Source: an uncultured Mycoplasma sp.
Lineage (GTDB): Bacteria > Bacillota_I > Bacilli_A > Mycoplasmatales > Metamycoplasmataceae
Assembly (NCBI GenBank): GCA_947040455.1
Contig: CAMRBN010000002.1
Location: 92,803-156,802, forward strand
Direction of reading: 5' to 3'
DNA: 64,000 nt
Shown here: in pieces, positions 13,240 through 26,665 of the stretch
Numbering within the stretch: the first letter of the stretch is position 1
Layout: each line of letters starts with the position of its first letter
Notes under the pieces: model-generated
What the model saw: only the letters and a program-made list of their open reading frames with translations
Database searches by the model: none
Told to the model about the DNA's origin: nothing
Translations under genes and position numbers: made by a program

Positions 13240-14271
13240 ATGTTTCCAGAAATGATGAATTCAACTAATTCCAAAAAAGTAAGCGAACTTTGAGAAGAAG
13301 AAAAAAAATATAGATGATGAATCATCGGTTTTGCTGCTTCTTTAATAGTTTTATTTGCTTTGCACTTATCTTTGGTTGTTGTTTCTTATAGTTATCAAAA
13401 TGATTTAATTCCATATTTTGAAGGTTTTTTTACTGAAAATGCCAATCAAAATGCCAAAAGTTACTTTAACGGTATGACAATGACTTTAATTGGTATGACT
13501 ATCGCCTTCTCTCTTTGTGCTGTGGTGTTTATATATTCGATTTTTGTTTGTTATAAAGCTAAATCATTTGAAAAATTAGATTCAATTTCTTCTTTCTTTC
13601 TTGGTTTTCAAACATTTTTCTCATTATTTAGTCTAATGCAAATCTTTATGGGTCAAGACTTTAGTATTGTCTCTGGAAGTGATATCATGATTGTTTATTT
13701 TGTTTTAAAATTTTTAACAATACCTGTTTGATTGTTATTATCAAGACAAATAAAAAAAATTAAAAGACTTTTTTTCATTGCCAAAAGACAAGAAGAAATC
13801 ATTGCTTTTTATGAGGCAAATCCAGGTATGGATCCAAATAATATGAATAACCCTTATCAACAACAATCTCCATTTCCATTTCCATTTCAACAAAGAAGAC
13901 AAAATCCGATTCCTCAACCTCAACCAGGAGATGCTGCGGAAAATAATGCTAATTCATCAGTTAAACCCAAAGAACATGACGCTAAATTTTCTAAATTACA
14001 ATTAATGACTGTTGGTCAATTGAGAAAAATAGCTGATAAATTATCTATTTCTGGAAACGAAGATATGAAAAAAGCAGAATTAATTAAAATCATTTTATCA
14101 GTATCTCAATCTTATGATAATGAAAATATTGAAGAAATTGAAAAAAATGAAAGCATTGAAATTAATCCAGATAATTTGAAAACAGAAACCAAAACAAAAG
14201 AAACCAAAACAAAAATAAAAAAAGATAAAAAACCAAAGATAAAAAACAAAGAACCTAAAGTTGAAGAATAA
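13240..14271 (+). CDS. Four-TM membrane protein with Pro/Gln-rich linker, Rho_N/SAP-like helix pair and Lys/Glu-rich tail
   Basis: ATG after AAGGAG; TGA read-through joins ORFs 13360-13731 and 13732-14271; FSKLQLMTVGQLRKIADKLSISGNEDMKKAELIKIIL. Confidence 0.75.
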
Positions 14272-14395
14272 TATTTTATTTTTTAACTTTATAAAAAATA
14301 AATTGATTTAAAATATTTTTTTCGATACACTAGGGTGAGTTGTTGTATAATTAGAAAACTACAATTACTATTTTGTAGATATATAAAGGAAATAA

Positions 14396-14818
14396 ATGCC
14401 AACAATAAATCAACTTGTAAATGATGGAAGACATCCAAAAATTCGTAAAACAAAGTCACCAGCACTTTCTTTAGGATTTAACTCACTACATAAAAAATCA
14501 ACAATTCAACCATCTCCTTTTAAAAGAGGTGTTTGTACAAGGGTAGCAACAATGACTCCTAAAAAACCCAATTCAGCTTTACGTAAGTATGCAAGGGTTA
14601 AATTATCAAATGGAATGGAAGTTACTGCTTACATCCCAGGAGAAGGACATAATTTGCAAGAACACTCTGTTGTTTTAATTAGAGGGGGAAGGGTAAAAGA
14701 TTTACCTGGAGTTCGTTATACTATTGTTAGAGGTACGCAAGATGCTGCTGGAGTTAACAATAGAAATAAATCTAGATCTAAATATGGAACTAAAAAACCT
14801 AAAGCGCAAAATAATTAA
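14396..14818 (+). CDS. rpsL: 30S ribosomal protein S12
   Basis: [55 protein letters not shown]. Confidence 0.98.
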   Translation: MPTINQLVNDGRHPKIRKTKSPALSLGFNSLHKKSTIQPSPFKRGVCTRVATMTPKKPNSALRKYARVKLSNGMEVTAYIPGEGHNLQEHSVVLIRGGRVKDLPGVRYTIVRGTQDAAGVNNRNKSRSKYGTKKPKAQNN

Positions 14819-14849
14819 TTAAAATAAATCTTGAAAGGATAAAAAATAT

Positions 14850-15320
14850 ATGTCAAGAAAAAGAAAAGCTCCCGTTCGTGAAGTCCTTAGTGATCCAATT
14901 TTTAACTCTAAAATAGTTACTAAATTAATCAATACTATTATGCTTGATGGAAAAAAATCAACTGCTGAATCAATTTTATATTCAGCTTTTGAAATAATTA
15001 AACAAAAAACAAATGAAGAACCGATTGAAATATTTAAAAAAGCAGTTGAAAATATAACTCCTCAACTTGAAGTTAAAACAAGACGTATTGGAGGAACTAA
15101 TTATCAAGTTCCCTCTGAAGTTTCTTCACGTCGTAAACAAACACTTACTCTTAGGTGATTAATTAATTATTCAAGATTAAGAACTGAAAAAACAATGGAC
15201 TTAAGATTGGCTAATGAAATAATTGATGCTTCTAAAGGAACCGGTGGTTCTGTTAAGAAAAAAGAAGATACACATAAAATGGCGGAAGCTAATAAAGCTT
15301 TTGCACACTTTAGATGATAA
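14850..15320 (+). CDS. rpsG: 30S ribosomal protein S7
   Basis: [29 protein letters not shown]-terminal AHFRW with TGA-encoded Trp. Confidence 0.97.
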
Positions 15321-15335
15321 GTTTATTTTTAATGA

Positions 15336-15366
15336 TAGATTCCTTAATAATAGGGAATTTTATTGT
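15336..15366 (+). terminator. Weak hairpin downstream of rpsG
   Basis: ATTCC-TTAATAATAG-GGAAT followed by TTTATT. Confidence 0.35.
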
Positions 15367-15416
15367 ATATAAAAAAATGATTTAAATAATTAAAATGAAA
15401 TAAAAAAGGAAAAACA

Positions 15417-17492
15417 ATGGCAAGAAAATTTGATATTAAAGATTACCGTAATATAGGAATAATGGCACATATTGATGCTGGTAAAACAACAACAACAGAA
15501 AGAATTCTTTTACACACTAATAAAATTCATAAAATTGGTGAAACACATACTGGTGAATCTCAAATGGATTGAATGGCTCAAGAACAAGAACGTGGAATAA
15601 CAATTACTTCTGCAGCTACAACAGCTCTTTGAAAAGATAAAAGAATAAACATTATCGATACTCCAGGGCACGTTGATTTTACTGTTGAAGTAGAACGTTC
15701 TTTAAGAGTTCTTGATGGTGCTGTTGCAGTACTTGATGCTCAATCTGGTGTTGAACCTCAAACGGAAACTGTTTGAAGACAAGCAACAAATTACAAAGTT
15801 CCTCGTATAGTTTTTGTAAATAAAATGGATAAAGCCGGAGCTAATTTCGAAAATGCCGTTGAATCAGTTAGAAAATTATTGGGTGGTAATGCTGTTCCTG
15901 TTCAATGAAATATTGGATCAGAATCAGATTACTTAGGTCATATAGATTTGGTTGAAATGAAGGCTTGAGAATTTGATGGTTCTCCAGATGAAATTGGTAA
16001 AGAAATTCCAATTCCAGAAGACTTGATGGATATTGCGATAATCAAAAGACATGAATTAGTAGAAGCTGTTTCTGATTTTGATGAAGAATTAATGATGGAT
16101 TTATTAGATGGTCAAGAAATTGATGCCGAAAGATTAAGATCGATTATTAGAAAAGCAACATTAACTTCAGAATTTTTCCCAGCAGTGTGTGGAACAGCCT
16201 TTAAAAATAAAGGTGTTAAAGCAATGATTGATGCAGTTGTTGATTATTTACCTTCTCCACTTGATGTGCCTCCTATTAAAGGTCACCTTGACGATAAAGA
16301 AGTTGAATTGCCTGCAAGTGATGAAGAAGATTTTTCTGCCTTAGCTTTTAAAATAATGACTGACCCTTATGTTGGAACATTAACATTTTTTAGAGTTTAC
16401 TCAGGTGTTCTTTCTAAAGGTTCTTATGTTTATAATTCAACAAAAGAACAAAAAGAAAGAATTGGTCGTATTTTAGAAATGCATGCGAATAATCGTGAAG
16501 AAATTGATGAAGTTAGAACAGGTGATATTGCTGCTGCTGTTGGTTTAAAAAATACAACTACAGGAGATACTCTTGTAGCTGAAGGAAAGAGAAAAATAAT
16601 TCTTGAAAAAATGAATTTCCCAGAACCAGTTATTTCACAAGCTTTAGAACCTGCAACAAAAGCTGCTACTGAAAAACTTTCTTTAGGTTTGCAAAAATTA
16701 GCTGCTGAAGATCCAACTTTTAGAACTTATACAGATGAAGAAACCGGACAAACAATTATTGCTGGTATGGGTGAATTACACCTTGAAATCATAGTTGATC
16801 GTTTGAAAAGAGAATTTGGTGTAGAAGGAACTGTTGGAGCTCCTCAAGTTGCTTATAGAGAAACTATTACTAAAAAAGCTGATATTGAAGGAAAACACAT
16901 TAAACAATCTGGTGGTAAAGGTCAATATGGACATGTTTGAATTACCTTTGAACCCAATGAAGATAAAGGTTTTGAATTCGTTGATAAAATTGTTGGTGGT
17001 AAAATTCCTAAAGAATATATTAAATCAATTCAAAAGGGTCTTGAAGATAAAATGGCTTCAGGTATTTTAGCTGGATACCCAATGATAGATATCAAGGCAA
17101 CATTGTTTGATGGTTCATACCATGATGTCGATTCTTCAGAAATGGCATATAAAATTGCTGCTTCAAAAGCTTTGACAAATGGTAAGGAACAACTATCAGC
17201 AGTTATCTTAGAACCTATTATGGACGTTTCAATTATAGTTCCTGAAGAATATTTTGGAGATATAATGGGAGATGTTTCTCGTCGTAGAGGACAAATAAAA
17301 ACTAACGAAACTCGTCAAGATGGTGCATCTATTATCAAGGCAGGAATTCCATTAAGCGAAATGTTTGGTTACTCAACTGATTTAAGAACTATGACTTCTG
17401 GTCGTGGTAATTATCAAATGCTTTTTGATCATTATGAAAAAGCACCCAAATCAGTAAGTGAAGCAATTATTAAAAAAAGAATGGTTAAATAA
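15417..17492 (+). CDS. fusA: Elongation factor G
   Basis: [31 protein letters not shown]; one frame with TGA=Trp, 691 aa. Confidence 0.98.
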
Positions 17493-17511
17493 TTAAAAAC
17501 ATTCATAAAAT

Positions 17512-17540
17512 AAATCTCTTTTAAATAAAGAGATTTTTTT
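17512..17540. terminator. Terminator after fusA
   Basis: AAATCTCTTT-TAAAT-AAAGAGATTTTTTT. Confidence 0.8.
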
Positions 17541-18309
17541 AATTAATTTTATTATTTTTCATCGCTTCGGTGTCAGTGATATCATCAATTGAAGTTATGA
17601 GATTTGCTCCATCTTTGATCAATAAATTATTACCATCATTTTCATTTTGCAATCCTGGATAACAATATATTTCTTTTCCTTGATTTAGAAAGTTTGTGAC
17701 AAGATTCATAATCCCGCTTTCTTTTTTAGATGAAAACACAATTAATGCGTCGCTAATTGCAGCAACGATTCTATTTCTTTCTTTTAATCTTTTTTTGTTA
17801 ATGTTAACTCCAGTTGGATATTCTGAAATTAACAATAAATTATCCTTGATATGAATATTTTTTGCAAAATAAGGTTCATCTATTCCATTGCAAGATACAA
17901 AAATAATTTCTTTATTATTTTGAAGATAATAATTTACAATAACTTCCTCTAGTCCTTTAAAATAATTTGTAATTAAAACATTGTTTTTAGATGTTTGTTC
18001 AACTGCTTGGTGAACATAATTAAGAATAATGTCAGAACTTGTTTCTCCTACCAAGCATAAAGAATTTTTTTTCATTAATGAAAAATTACCTTTATAAAAT
18101 AAAACGAATGGTGGATTTGCAATTACTTTTAATTCTTCTGGGTATTCATTATCGAGAATCGTTATAATCTTTAAATTTTCATAGTTTAATTTATTTTCTA
18201 ATTCATCAATTTCTTCTGGGTCTACAATTTCTTTATTTTTTAAAGCATTATAGATGCTTATAAAGTCTCCTTTATATTTTATAGAAAAATATATTAATAT
18301 TAAATTCAT
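17539..18309 (-). CDS. dprA: DNA processing protein DprA/Smf-like
   Basis: ANPPFVLFYKGNFSLM...SLCLVGETSSD; KERNRIVAAISDALIVFSSKKESGIMNLVTNFLNQGKEIYCYPG; start probably 18309 rather than 18339. Confidence 0.85.
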   Translation of the reverse strand: MNLILIYFSIKYKGDFISIYNALKNKEIVDPEEIDELENKLNYENLKIITILDNEYPEELKVIANPPFVLFYKGNFSLMKKNSLCLVGETSSDIILNYVHQAVEQTSKNNVLITNYFKGLEEVIVNYYLQNNKEIIFVSCNGIDEPYFAKNIHIKDNLLLISEYPTGVNINKKRLKERNRIVAAISDALIVFSSKKESGIMNLVTNFLNQGKEIYCYPGLQNENDGNNLLIKDGANLITSIDDITDTEAMKNNKIN

Positions 18310-18421
18310 ATGTACCTCTTTACATAATTTTAATTCCAATTTTTTAAGATTTAAATTATAAAAAAAGATATTTGATAATAAAATGGTTTTTTTGTTAAAT
18401 ATATCATTTTAATTAAAAAAG

Positions 18422-18457
18422 ATTCATAATTTCCATTTAATAATTGGAATTATGAAT
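18422..18457. promoter_or_regulatory. Hairpin in the divergent dprA/ileS intergenic region
   Basis: ATTCATAA-t-TTCCA ... TGGAA-TTATGAAT, 13 bp with one bulge; A/T tracts on both flanks. Confidence 0.45.
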
Positions 18458-18514
18458 AATATATTTTTGTTTTGATTTATAATTTAAAATAAATTAATAT
18501 GTAGGTGATTCAAA

Positions 18515-21172
18515 GTGAGTAAAAAAGATTATAAAGATACCTTGAATATGCCTGAAACAGATTTTTCAATGCGTGCTAACTTAAATGAAAAAGAAGAAAT
18601 ATTTAGGAAAGAATGATTAAACAAAGATGTTTACAAAAAGATTCTTGAAAGAAACAAAGGAAATGAAAGATTTATTTTACATGATGGTCCTCCATATGCG
18701 AATGGCTCTTTGCATATAGGACATTCTTTTAATAAAATTTTGAAGGACATAATTGTTAGATATAAATCAGCAAATGGTTTTTATTCTCCTTTTGTTCCCG
18801 GTTGAGATACACATGGATTACCTATTGAAAATAAAATGCTTAATGAAATGAATGTTTCTCACAAAACTTTAGATGTTTTAGAGTTAAGAAAAGCTGCTGA
18901 AAAATATGCTCTTAGTCAAGTTGAGATTCAAAAAAAACAATTTAAAGATTTGCAATTACTTTCAGACTTTGAAGATATATATGTTACCTTGGAAAAAAAA
19001 TATGAAGTGGAACAATTAAAATTATTTAAAAAATTTGCTTTGGATGGATTGATCACAAGAGGTTTAAAACCAGTTTTTTGATCACCCTCTTCCCAATCAG
19101 CTTTAGCAGAAGCAGAGGTTGAATATCATGACCATCGTTCTCCTTCAATATTTGTGTCTTTTAATGTTGTAACAGGAAATTCGACTATTGATAAAAATGA
19201 TAAATTAATAATTTGAACAACAACTCCATGAACTTTGATTGCTAATGCTGGTGTTGCCGTTAATGAAAAATTTGAATATGTTAAAATTAATGTTGATAAT
19301 ACAAATTATATTGTTGCTAAAGAATTATCTGATTCATTGATAGAAACATTTAAATGAACAAATTACAAAATAACAAATACTTTCAAAGGTGGAGAAATTA
19401 TTGGTGTTGAATATAGTGTTCCTATATTAGAAAATGTCTTGGCTCCAGTTGTATCTGGACATCATGTTACACTTGAAGCTGGTAGTGGTTTGGTTCACAT
19501 TGCTCCATTATTTGGAGAAGATGATTTTATTATTGGTAAAAAATACAATTTAAATATGATAATGCACATTGAAGATGATGGAACTATTAATGAAAAAGGT
19601 GCACAATTCTCAGGAATTTTTTATGAAGATGCAAACAAAAATATTGGTATGTTTTTGGAAGAAAAAAAAGCATTACTTTCACTAAAGTTTATCAAGCATT
19701 CATATCCTCATGATTGAAGAACAAATAAACCAATAATTTATCGTGGAACTCCACAATGATTTTTATCAATTGAAAAAGTTAAGAGCAAAATTTTGAAAAG
19801 TCTTGATGAAGTCAAATTTTATTCTGATTGAGGCCACAAAAGAATATCTACAATGATTCAAAATAGAAATGAATGAACAATTAGTAGACAAAGGTCTTGA
19901 GGTGTTCCGATTATCATTTTTTATGATGAAAATAAAGATGTTGTTATCAATTCGGAAATCTTTGATTATGTAATAGATTTAATTTCAAAACATGGAAGTA
20001 ATGTTTGATATCAAAAAACTGTAGATGAACTTTTGCCTGCAAAATTCAGAAATAAAAATTGAACAAAAGAAAATGATATTATGGATGTTTGATTTGATTC
20101 TGGTTCTTCTTTTTTATCTGTTAATGTTGCAGGAGAAATACCTCCCTTTGAATTATATTTTGAAGGTTCTGATCAATATCGTGGTTGATTTAATTCATCA
20201 TTAATTAATTCTGTCGCTTATTTAGGTAAAGCTCCCTTTAAAACTTTAATTTCTCATGGTTTTGTTCTTGATGCAAAAGGTAATAAAATGTCAAAATCAA
20301 AAGGAAACTCAGTCGACCCTCAAACAATAATATCAACCTATGGAGCGGATGTTTTAAGACTTTGAGCAGCTAACAGTGAATACTCCAATGATGTAACTAT
20401 TGGTGATAATATCATTAAACAAAATGTGGAAATATATAGAAAAGTAAGAAACACCCTAAGGTTTTTATTGGCAAACTTAAATGATTATGAATATGCAGAA
20501 ATTGCCAAGAATGATGTGCACGCTTTGGTTGAAGAAAGATTAGAAAATTTGAAAATTAGAATAGCATCATATTATGATTCTTTTAATTTCATTAATGTTA
20601 TCAAGGAAATTAATAATTTTATTACTGATTTGTCTTCTTTTTATCTTTCGATTATCAAAGATGTTCTTTATGCTGAGAAAAAAGACTTCCCTGAAAGACT
20701 AATGATTCAAAACAATCTATATAAAATATTGGACTTTTTATTACTTTCTCTTGCTCCAATAATTCCCACAACCACTGATGAAGCTTATTCTTTCTTTAAT
20801 AAGAAAAACAAATTAGAATCTATTCATTTGGAAAGTTTTTATAAATTTAATAAAAAAGAATCTTTTGAAATTGAAAGTAAGTGAACAAACTTTTTTGAAA
20901 TGAAAAATTTAATATATAAAGAAATAGAATTAAAAATAAAAAGCGGAGAGTTAAAAAGAACTAATGAAGCAAGTGTTGTTGCTAAAATTGATTCTCCATT
21001 TTTAAAAACTTTAGATTTTAAAAAATTATTAATGATTGGTGAGTTTCGTGAAGGAAGTTCTTTGGAAGTTAACACTTTTGAATCATCAAAGTGCCAAAGA
21101 TGTTGAAATCACTTTGGAATTAATGATTTAGCAAATGAATTATGTACAAGATGTAAGAAATATTTTGAATAA
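18515..21172 (+). CDS. ileS: Isoleucyl-tRNA synthetase
   Basis: [37 protein letters not shown]-terminal zinc finger CQRCWNHFG...[11 protein letters not shown] start. Confidence 0.97.
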
Positions 21173-21268
21173 TTTAATTTCAAAAGGTTTATAATTTTTG
21201 TAATCTAATTATTGAATATATTTTTGTTGTATTTGGTTATAAAATTATATATTTTAGGAGGAGTTCTT

Positions 21269-23041
21269 TTGTTCAAATTATTTCAAAAAAAAACAATCTT
21301 ATATATTCTAGCAACTATCTTTTTTTTATTTTTGCAATCATTTGGTTCAATAACAGAATCAATGTTTATTGGAGAAATAATGGAAGCTATTTCTGAAAAT
21401 GGCAGAGTACCTACACCAAATAATATTTTTGATATGGATTCCTTGGCCATGTCCGAACTTATTGGTATTTATGGAGGAATGGTTTTTGGTGAGTTTGTTT
21501 GTGGGGTTTTAGGTGTTTATTTTACTTCTAGAGCAACAACAAATTATATTGCATACATGAGATTAAAAGCATATGCAAAAATTCAAGATTTATCATACCA
21601 AGATATTGATAAAATTTCTACACCTTCACTGGTTACTAGAATAACAAATGACACGGAATTAATTTCTATTAGTTTTCTTTTTGGGTTAAGATTTTTCGTC
21701 AGTGGAATATTTCTATTTGTTTATGGAATAATAGTATCCACAATCATGTATACAAATTTAGCATGAATTTTTGGAGTGATTATTCCCTTCGTTTTACTAG
21801 CAATGATTTTGACAATTATATTTTCTGTTCCAAAATTTACGCAATCGCAAAAAAATACAGATTCAATAAATAAAGCTATGAGAGAAACAATCTTAGGAAT
21901 AAGAGTTGTTAAGGCTTTTAATTTAAAAGATAATCAAAAGGAAAATTTTGATAAAGGTAATGATGCTTTGGCAAATACTACAACTAAAGCTTACAAAATA
22001 TTAGGTGTAGTTATGCCTTTGATTCAATCAGGTATCAATATTTCTATTATTTTAGTTTTATCTTATGCTTCAAGTGATCCTGCGAACATGGCTGTAGTAG
22101 CTCCATTTATTAGTATTTTAATGAATGTATTATTTGGATTAATTACAATGATTATGGTACTTATTCAGGTTTCGAGATCTATTCCTTCAATCAAAAGAAT
22201 TAAAGAAATTTTGAATTGAAAAAGTTCTATTGTTTACAACAAAGACAGTAATTATGTAATTAGCAAGGGGAAAATAGAATTTCAAAATGTGACATATAAA
22301 TTTCATGAAGATTCTGCTCCTGTTCTTGATAAAATAAACATTACCATTAATCCAAAAGAAAATATTGGAGTGATTGGAAGAACTGGTTCAGGGAAAACAA
22401 CTTTTGTTAATTTGATTGGTAGATTATTCGATCCTTCTGAAGGTCAAATATTAATAGATGGAATAAATATAAAGGATTTGAGTTTTAATGAGTTAAATGA
22501 TAATATTTCTATTGGGATGCAAAATGTTACTTTATTTTCTGGAACAATAAAATCAAATATAGCTATGGGTCTAAGTTCAAAATTGTCAGATGAGGAAATC
22601 ATTTCTAAATCAAAAGAAGCTGCTAAAGTGGGTGAAGCTTGGGAATTTATCAGCAAGCAAAAAGATAAACTTGAATCAATTGTTGAACAAAGAGGTAAAA
22701 ATTTCTCTGGTGGTCAAAAACAAAGAATTTCAATTGCTAGAACAGTTGCAAAAAAATCAAAAATACTAATATTTGATGATTCCACAAGTGCATTAGACAA
22801 TATTACAGAACAAAAAGTGCAAGATAATATTAAAAAATTTAATAATGTAACAACTATAATAGTTGCTCAAAGAATTTCTTCTGTAGAAAAATCTGACAAA
22901 ATAATAGTTATTGAAGAAGGGAAGATTAGTGGGTTTGATACTCATATTAATCTTTTAAAAAATAATAGTATTTATCATGATATAGCTGTATCTCAAATTG
23001 GTTCTACGAAAGTAAATGAATTATTGAAAGGCGGTAATTAA
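21269..23041 (+). CDS. ABC exporter half-transporter (TMD-NBD), subunit 1
   Basis: GAGGAG SD then TTG; Walker A GRTGSGKTT, signature FSGGQKQR, Walker B ILIFDDSTSALD. Confidence 0.92.
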
Positions 23042-24904
23042 ATGTCTACAAATTCAAAAATTTTGAAATCTAACAAAGTCAAAAATGAAAAAATAGATAT
23101 TAAGAAAAACTTGAAATTTATTTGATTTTATCTTAAATCATATAAATTAAAAACAATAATCATTTTTATTTCATCTTTCTTTGTGACATCAATGTTGTCT
23201 GCGGCAATCTTTGGTCAATACTACTTCACTGAATATATAACTTCTTCATTGGCCACTACAGGAACCACTGATAGCGACACTATTTTAACTTACACCCTTT
23301 TAATCATTTTTTCATATGTTATTTTTTTCATAGTTTCTATTATTCAAATTTTTATCATGACTAAATTAGCACAAAGAATTGGTAAACAAATTAGGGAAGA
23401 TTTATTTCATAAAATTTTAGAATTAAAATTATCTTATTTTGATTCTGAACCATCAGGAGACATTATGTCCAAATTAACTAATGATGTCAATAATATTACC
23501 AATGTATTAACTCAAAATGTAACCCAATTTTTAACTAATTCATTTCAGATTGTTTTGATGTTAATTTCTATGTTTATCTTTTCACCATTTTTAGCATTGA
23601 TAATTCTTGCTATTGCTCCTTTTCAATTTTCATTCATAATATTAATTCTTAAAAAAGCACAACCTAATTTTTTGAAAAAACAAGTTTATATTGGCGAATT
23701 AAATGGTTTTGTGGAAGAAACAATTTCAGGTCAAAAGGTCATTAATAATTTTAATAAAAAAGAAGAAACTATAAATGCATTTAATGTCTATAATCAAAAA
23801 ATTAAAGCAATTGATAGTAAGACATCATTTTTATCAGGGGTAGTTAATCCTTGGAATTCTTTAATGACTTCAACTTCAATAATGTTGATGGTTTCTGTGG
23901 CGCTTTTGTTTTCAACTAACAATATAGAATTTGGATCTATTATAAATTGAACAACAATCAATGGTAAAACGGATAAACCAACAGCATTTTCATTAGTTCT
24001 TGCGTTTTCTATGTTATTAAGAAGTTATACCAACCCTACATTCCAAATATTCCAATTATTAAATGTTATTCAAACAGCATTAGCTGGTACAGAAAGAGCT
24101 TTTTCAATTTTAAAACAAGAGGAAGAAATAAAAGATTATGAATCTGTTGTTGTTGGTGATTTAAAGGGTGATGTTAAAATAGAAAACCTAAGTTTTTCTT
24201 ATGATGGAAAAAGAAATGTTTTAAATAACATTTCTTTACATGCTAAACCAGGGCAAGTTATTGGAATTGTTGGTCCGACAGGTTCTGGAAAAACAACAAT
24301 CATTAATTTATTAACTAAATTTTATGACATTAGTGATGGCGACATTTTGATTGATGGTAACTCTATTAAAACAATCACTAAAGAAAGTTTAAGGTCAAAA
24401 GTTTCTATAGTGCTTCAAGATACATTTATTTTTGGAGAAAGTATATATGACAATATTAGACATGCCAAACCTTCAGCCACTAATGAAGAGATTGTTGAAG
24501 CATCTAAAATGGCCAACTCTCACCATTTTATTAGCGTCCTTAAAAATGGATATGATACTGTTATTGAAAATAATGCCGATGAATTATCTCAAGGTGAAAA
24601 ACAATTGTTGGCTATCGCAAGAGCAATTTTGAAAAAATCAAGTATTTTAATATTAGATGAAGCAACTTCATCTATAGACACTAAAACTGAAAAAGATATT
24701 CAAGAAGCTATGATTAAACTGTCCAAAGATAAAACAACATTTGTTATTGCCCATAGATTATCCACAATTAAATCAGCTGATCAAATAATTGTTCTTAAAG
24801 ATGGCGAAATAATTGAAAAAGGAAATCATGAAACCTTATTAAAAGAAAAAGGATTTTACCATAATCTTTATACTTCTGGAGTTAACACTCCTGAAGATTT
24901 ATAA
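23042..24904 (+). CDS. ABC exporter half-transporter (TMD-NBD), subunit 2
   Basis: Adjacent to subunit 1; GPTGSGKTT, LSQGEKQLLAIARAI, ILILDEATSSID. Confidence 0.92.
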
Positions 24905-24943
24905 TTAATTTTTTACTTATAATATGTTATTATTTTTAAATAT

Positions 24944-26665
24944 ATGATTCAGAAAAAAATAAAAACAACCAATATCACTAATGGTATTGAGGAAAAAAAG
25001 AAATTTTCTATTAACGAAGATGACATAAAACCCATTTTAGCTTATTCTGTTTTTACTATGAAATATATTTTGAAAAAAAAGTCAACTATATTGATACCTA
25101 TTGCTAGTTTTTTTACTATATTAATATTAACAATTATTCCCTCATTTTTCAAAGAAGTAACACCAGAAATGTTTGCTAAAGTAATTTTATTGGTTGTTTC
25201 TTCAATCTGTATTTCTATAACTAGCGTCTTTGCAACCATCAAGGGCCTGAACTTATTTAAAGATATTTCTAGTGAAGGTTTAGAGATCATTATAGTTTCT
25301 AAGCCTATTAGAAGAAGTCAAATTATTTTGGTAAGATTTCTTTATTTTTTCTTACTCGGTATTATTCTGTGCTTGCTAAATTACTTTGCCATTTTAATTG
25401 GTTTATTATCTTCCACTAACCTTGTTCCAGAATCATTTTCTATTTTTAAATATATTTCGCTATTTTTTATTTCAATGTTATTAATTTATATTTTCTTTGG
25501 CTCTTTATCAATTTTATTGTCATTAAAATTTTCCACAAAACTTGTTTCAAGTTTTTCTTTAGGTTTTTTGAGTATGGGAACATTGTTTGCACAACTAATG
25601 CCACAAGTTGCTCCGATGATAGAAAAAGGATTTACTCATAAGTATGCAGAAATCTCAACTGCTTCTACTTCGGATTATTCACCACTAAAATATAAATTAA
25701 CATCTGATGGAAAAATAATTATATATACAAAAGATGTTAATACTCCATTAACTCCCAATGAAATTAAGGTTATTATTGAAGCAATGAACACAAAAGATGA
25801 TTATTCTTGAATTAATATTGTTAATAATTTTTTAAATCCAATTGCTGGAATTACTAAAATATCTAGTGTTGCCTCATCAGTTTTTAATGATAATAGTTAT
25901 GGAGAAAAAGTTAACTTTACTGATTATTACATTTCCTTTAATGAATCACAAAAAGTGACCAATAATTTATGAGAAAATAAAAATTATTTTTTAGGTATGG
26001 ATGATCTAGAAAGACAAAATGATAGAATAAAATTTACATTAAAGATTAAGACAAGTGAAAATCCTGAGTTTCATAATGAAGATATTTTATTAACCAACCT
26101 TTATTCTTTGAAAAGTTTTTTTGAAGATTACATTAATTTGTCTAAAGTAGAAACAGCATTTAATTCTATACTTGATGAAAACTTAAATAATTTAAATGAT
26201 TTGGAAACCATAAAAATTATTATGGATAAATCTCAAGGTTTATTGGATAATGCATTTAATGATCCAACATTAAAAAACTTATTAAGTTTAACTAATTCGA
26301 ATGAAATAATTGAAATAGATAAGGTAGATTTTAAGGAAAAGTTGACAATTTTATTCTTTTATTTATGAGGTTTAAAAAAATTAGATAATAATATGGAAAA
26401 CTTCATAAATAGAGATATTTTTATAAACTCTATAATTGAGGGCGAAAAATCTAATAAATTTTTAAATATTTCATTTAGTTTATCTAGTTATGATGACTCT
26501 ATTTCTCCATTTTTATTAAGTTCTCCAATCGAAAATCAGTATGATGTTTTTGTAAATGACGGAGAAAAAGCCAGTTCAATTGCTGTTGGTTTGTTGTGAT
26601 CAGGAATTATTTTAATTATTCTTTCTAGTACTATGGTTATTTATTGTAAAAAGGATTTTGAATAA
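24944..26665 (+). CDS. ABC transporter permease protein
   Basis: Multi-TM protein joined across TGA codons; TAATG overlap with downstream ATPase gene. Confidence 0.8.
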
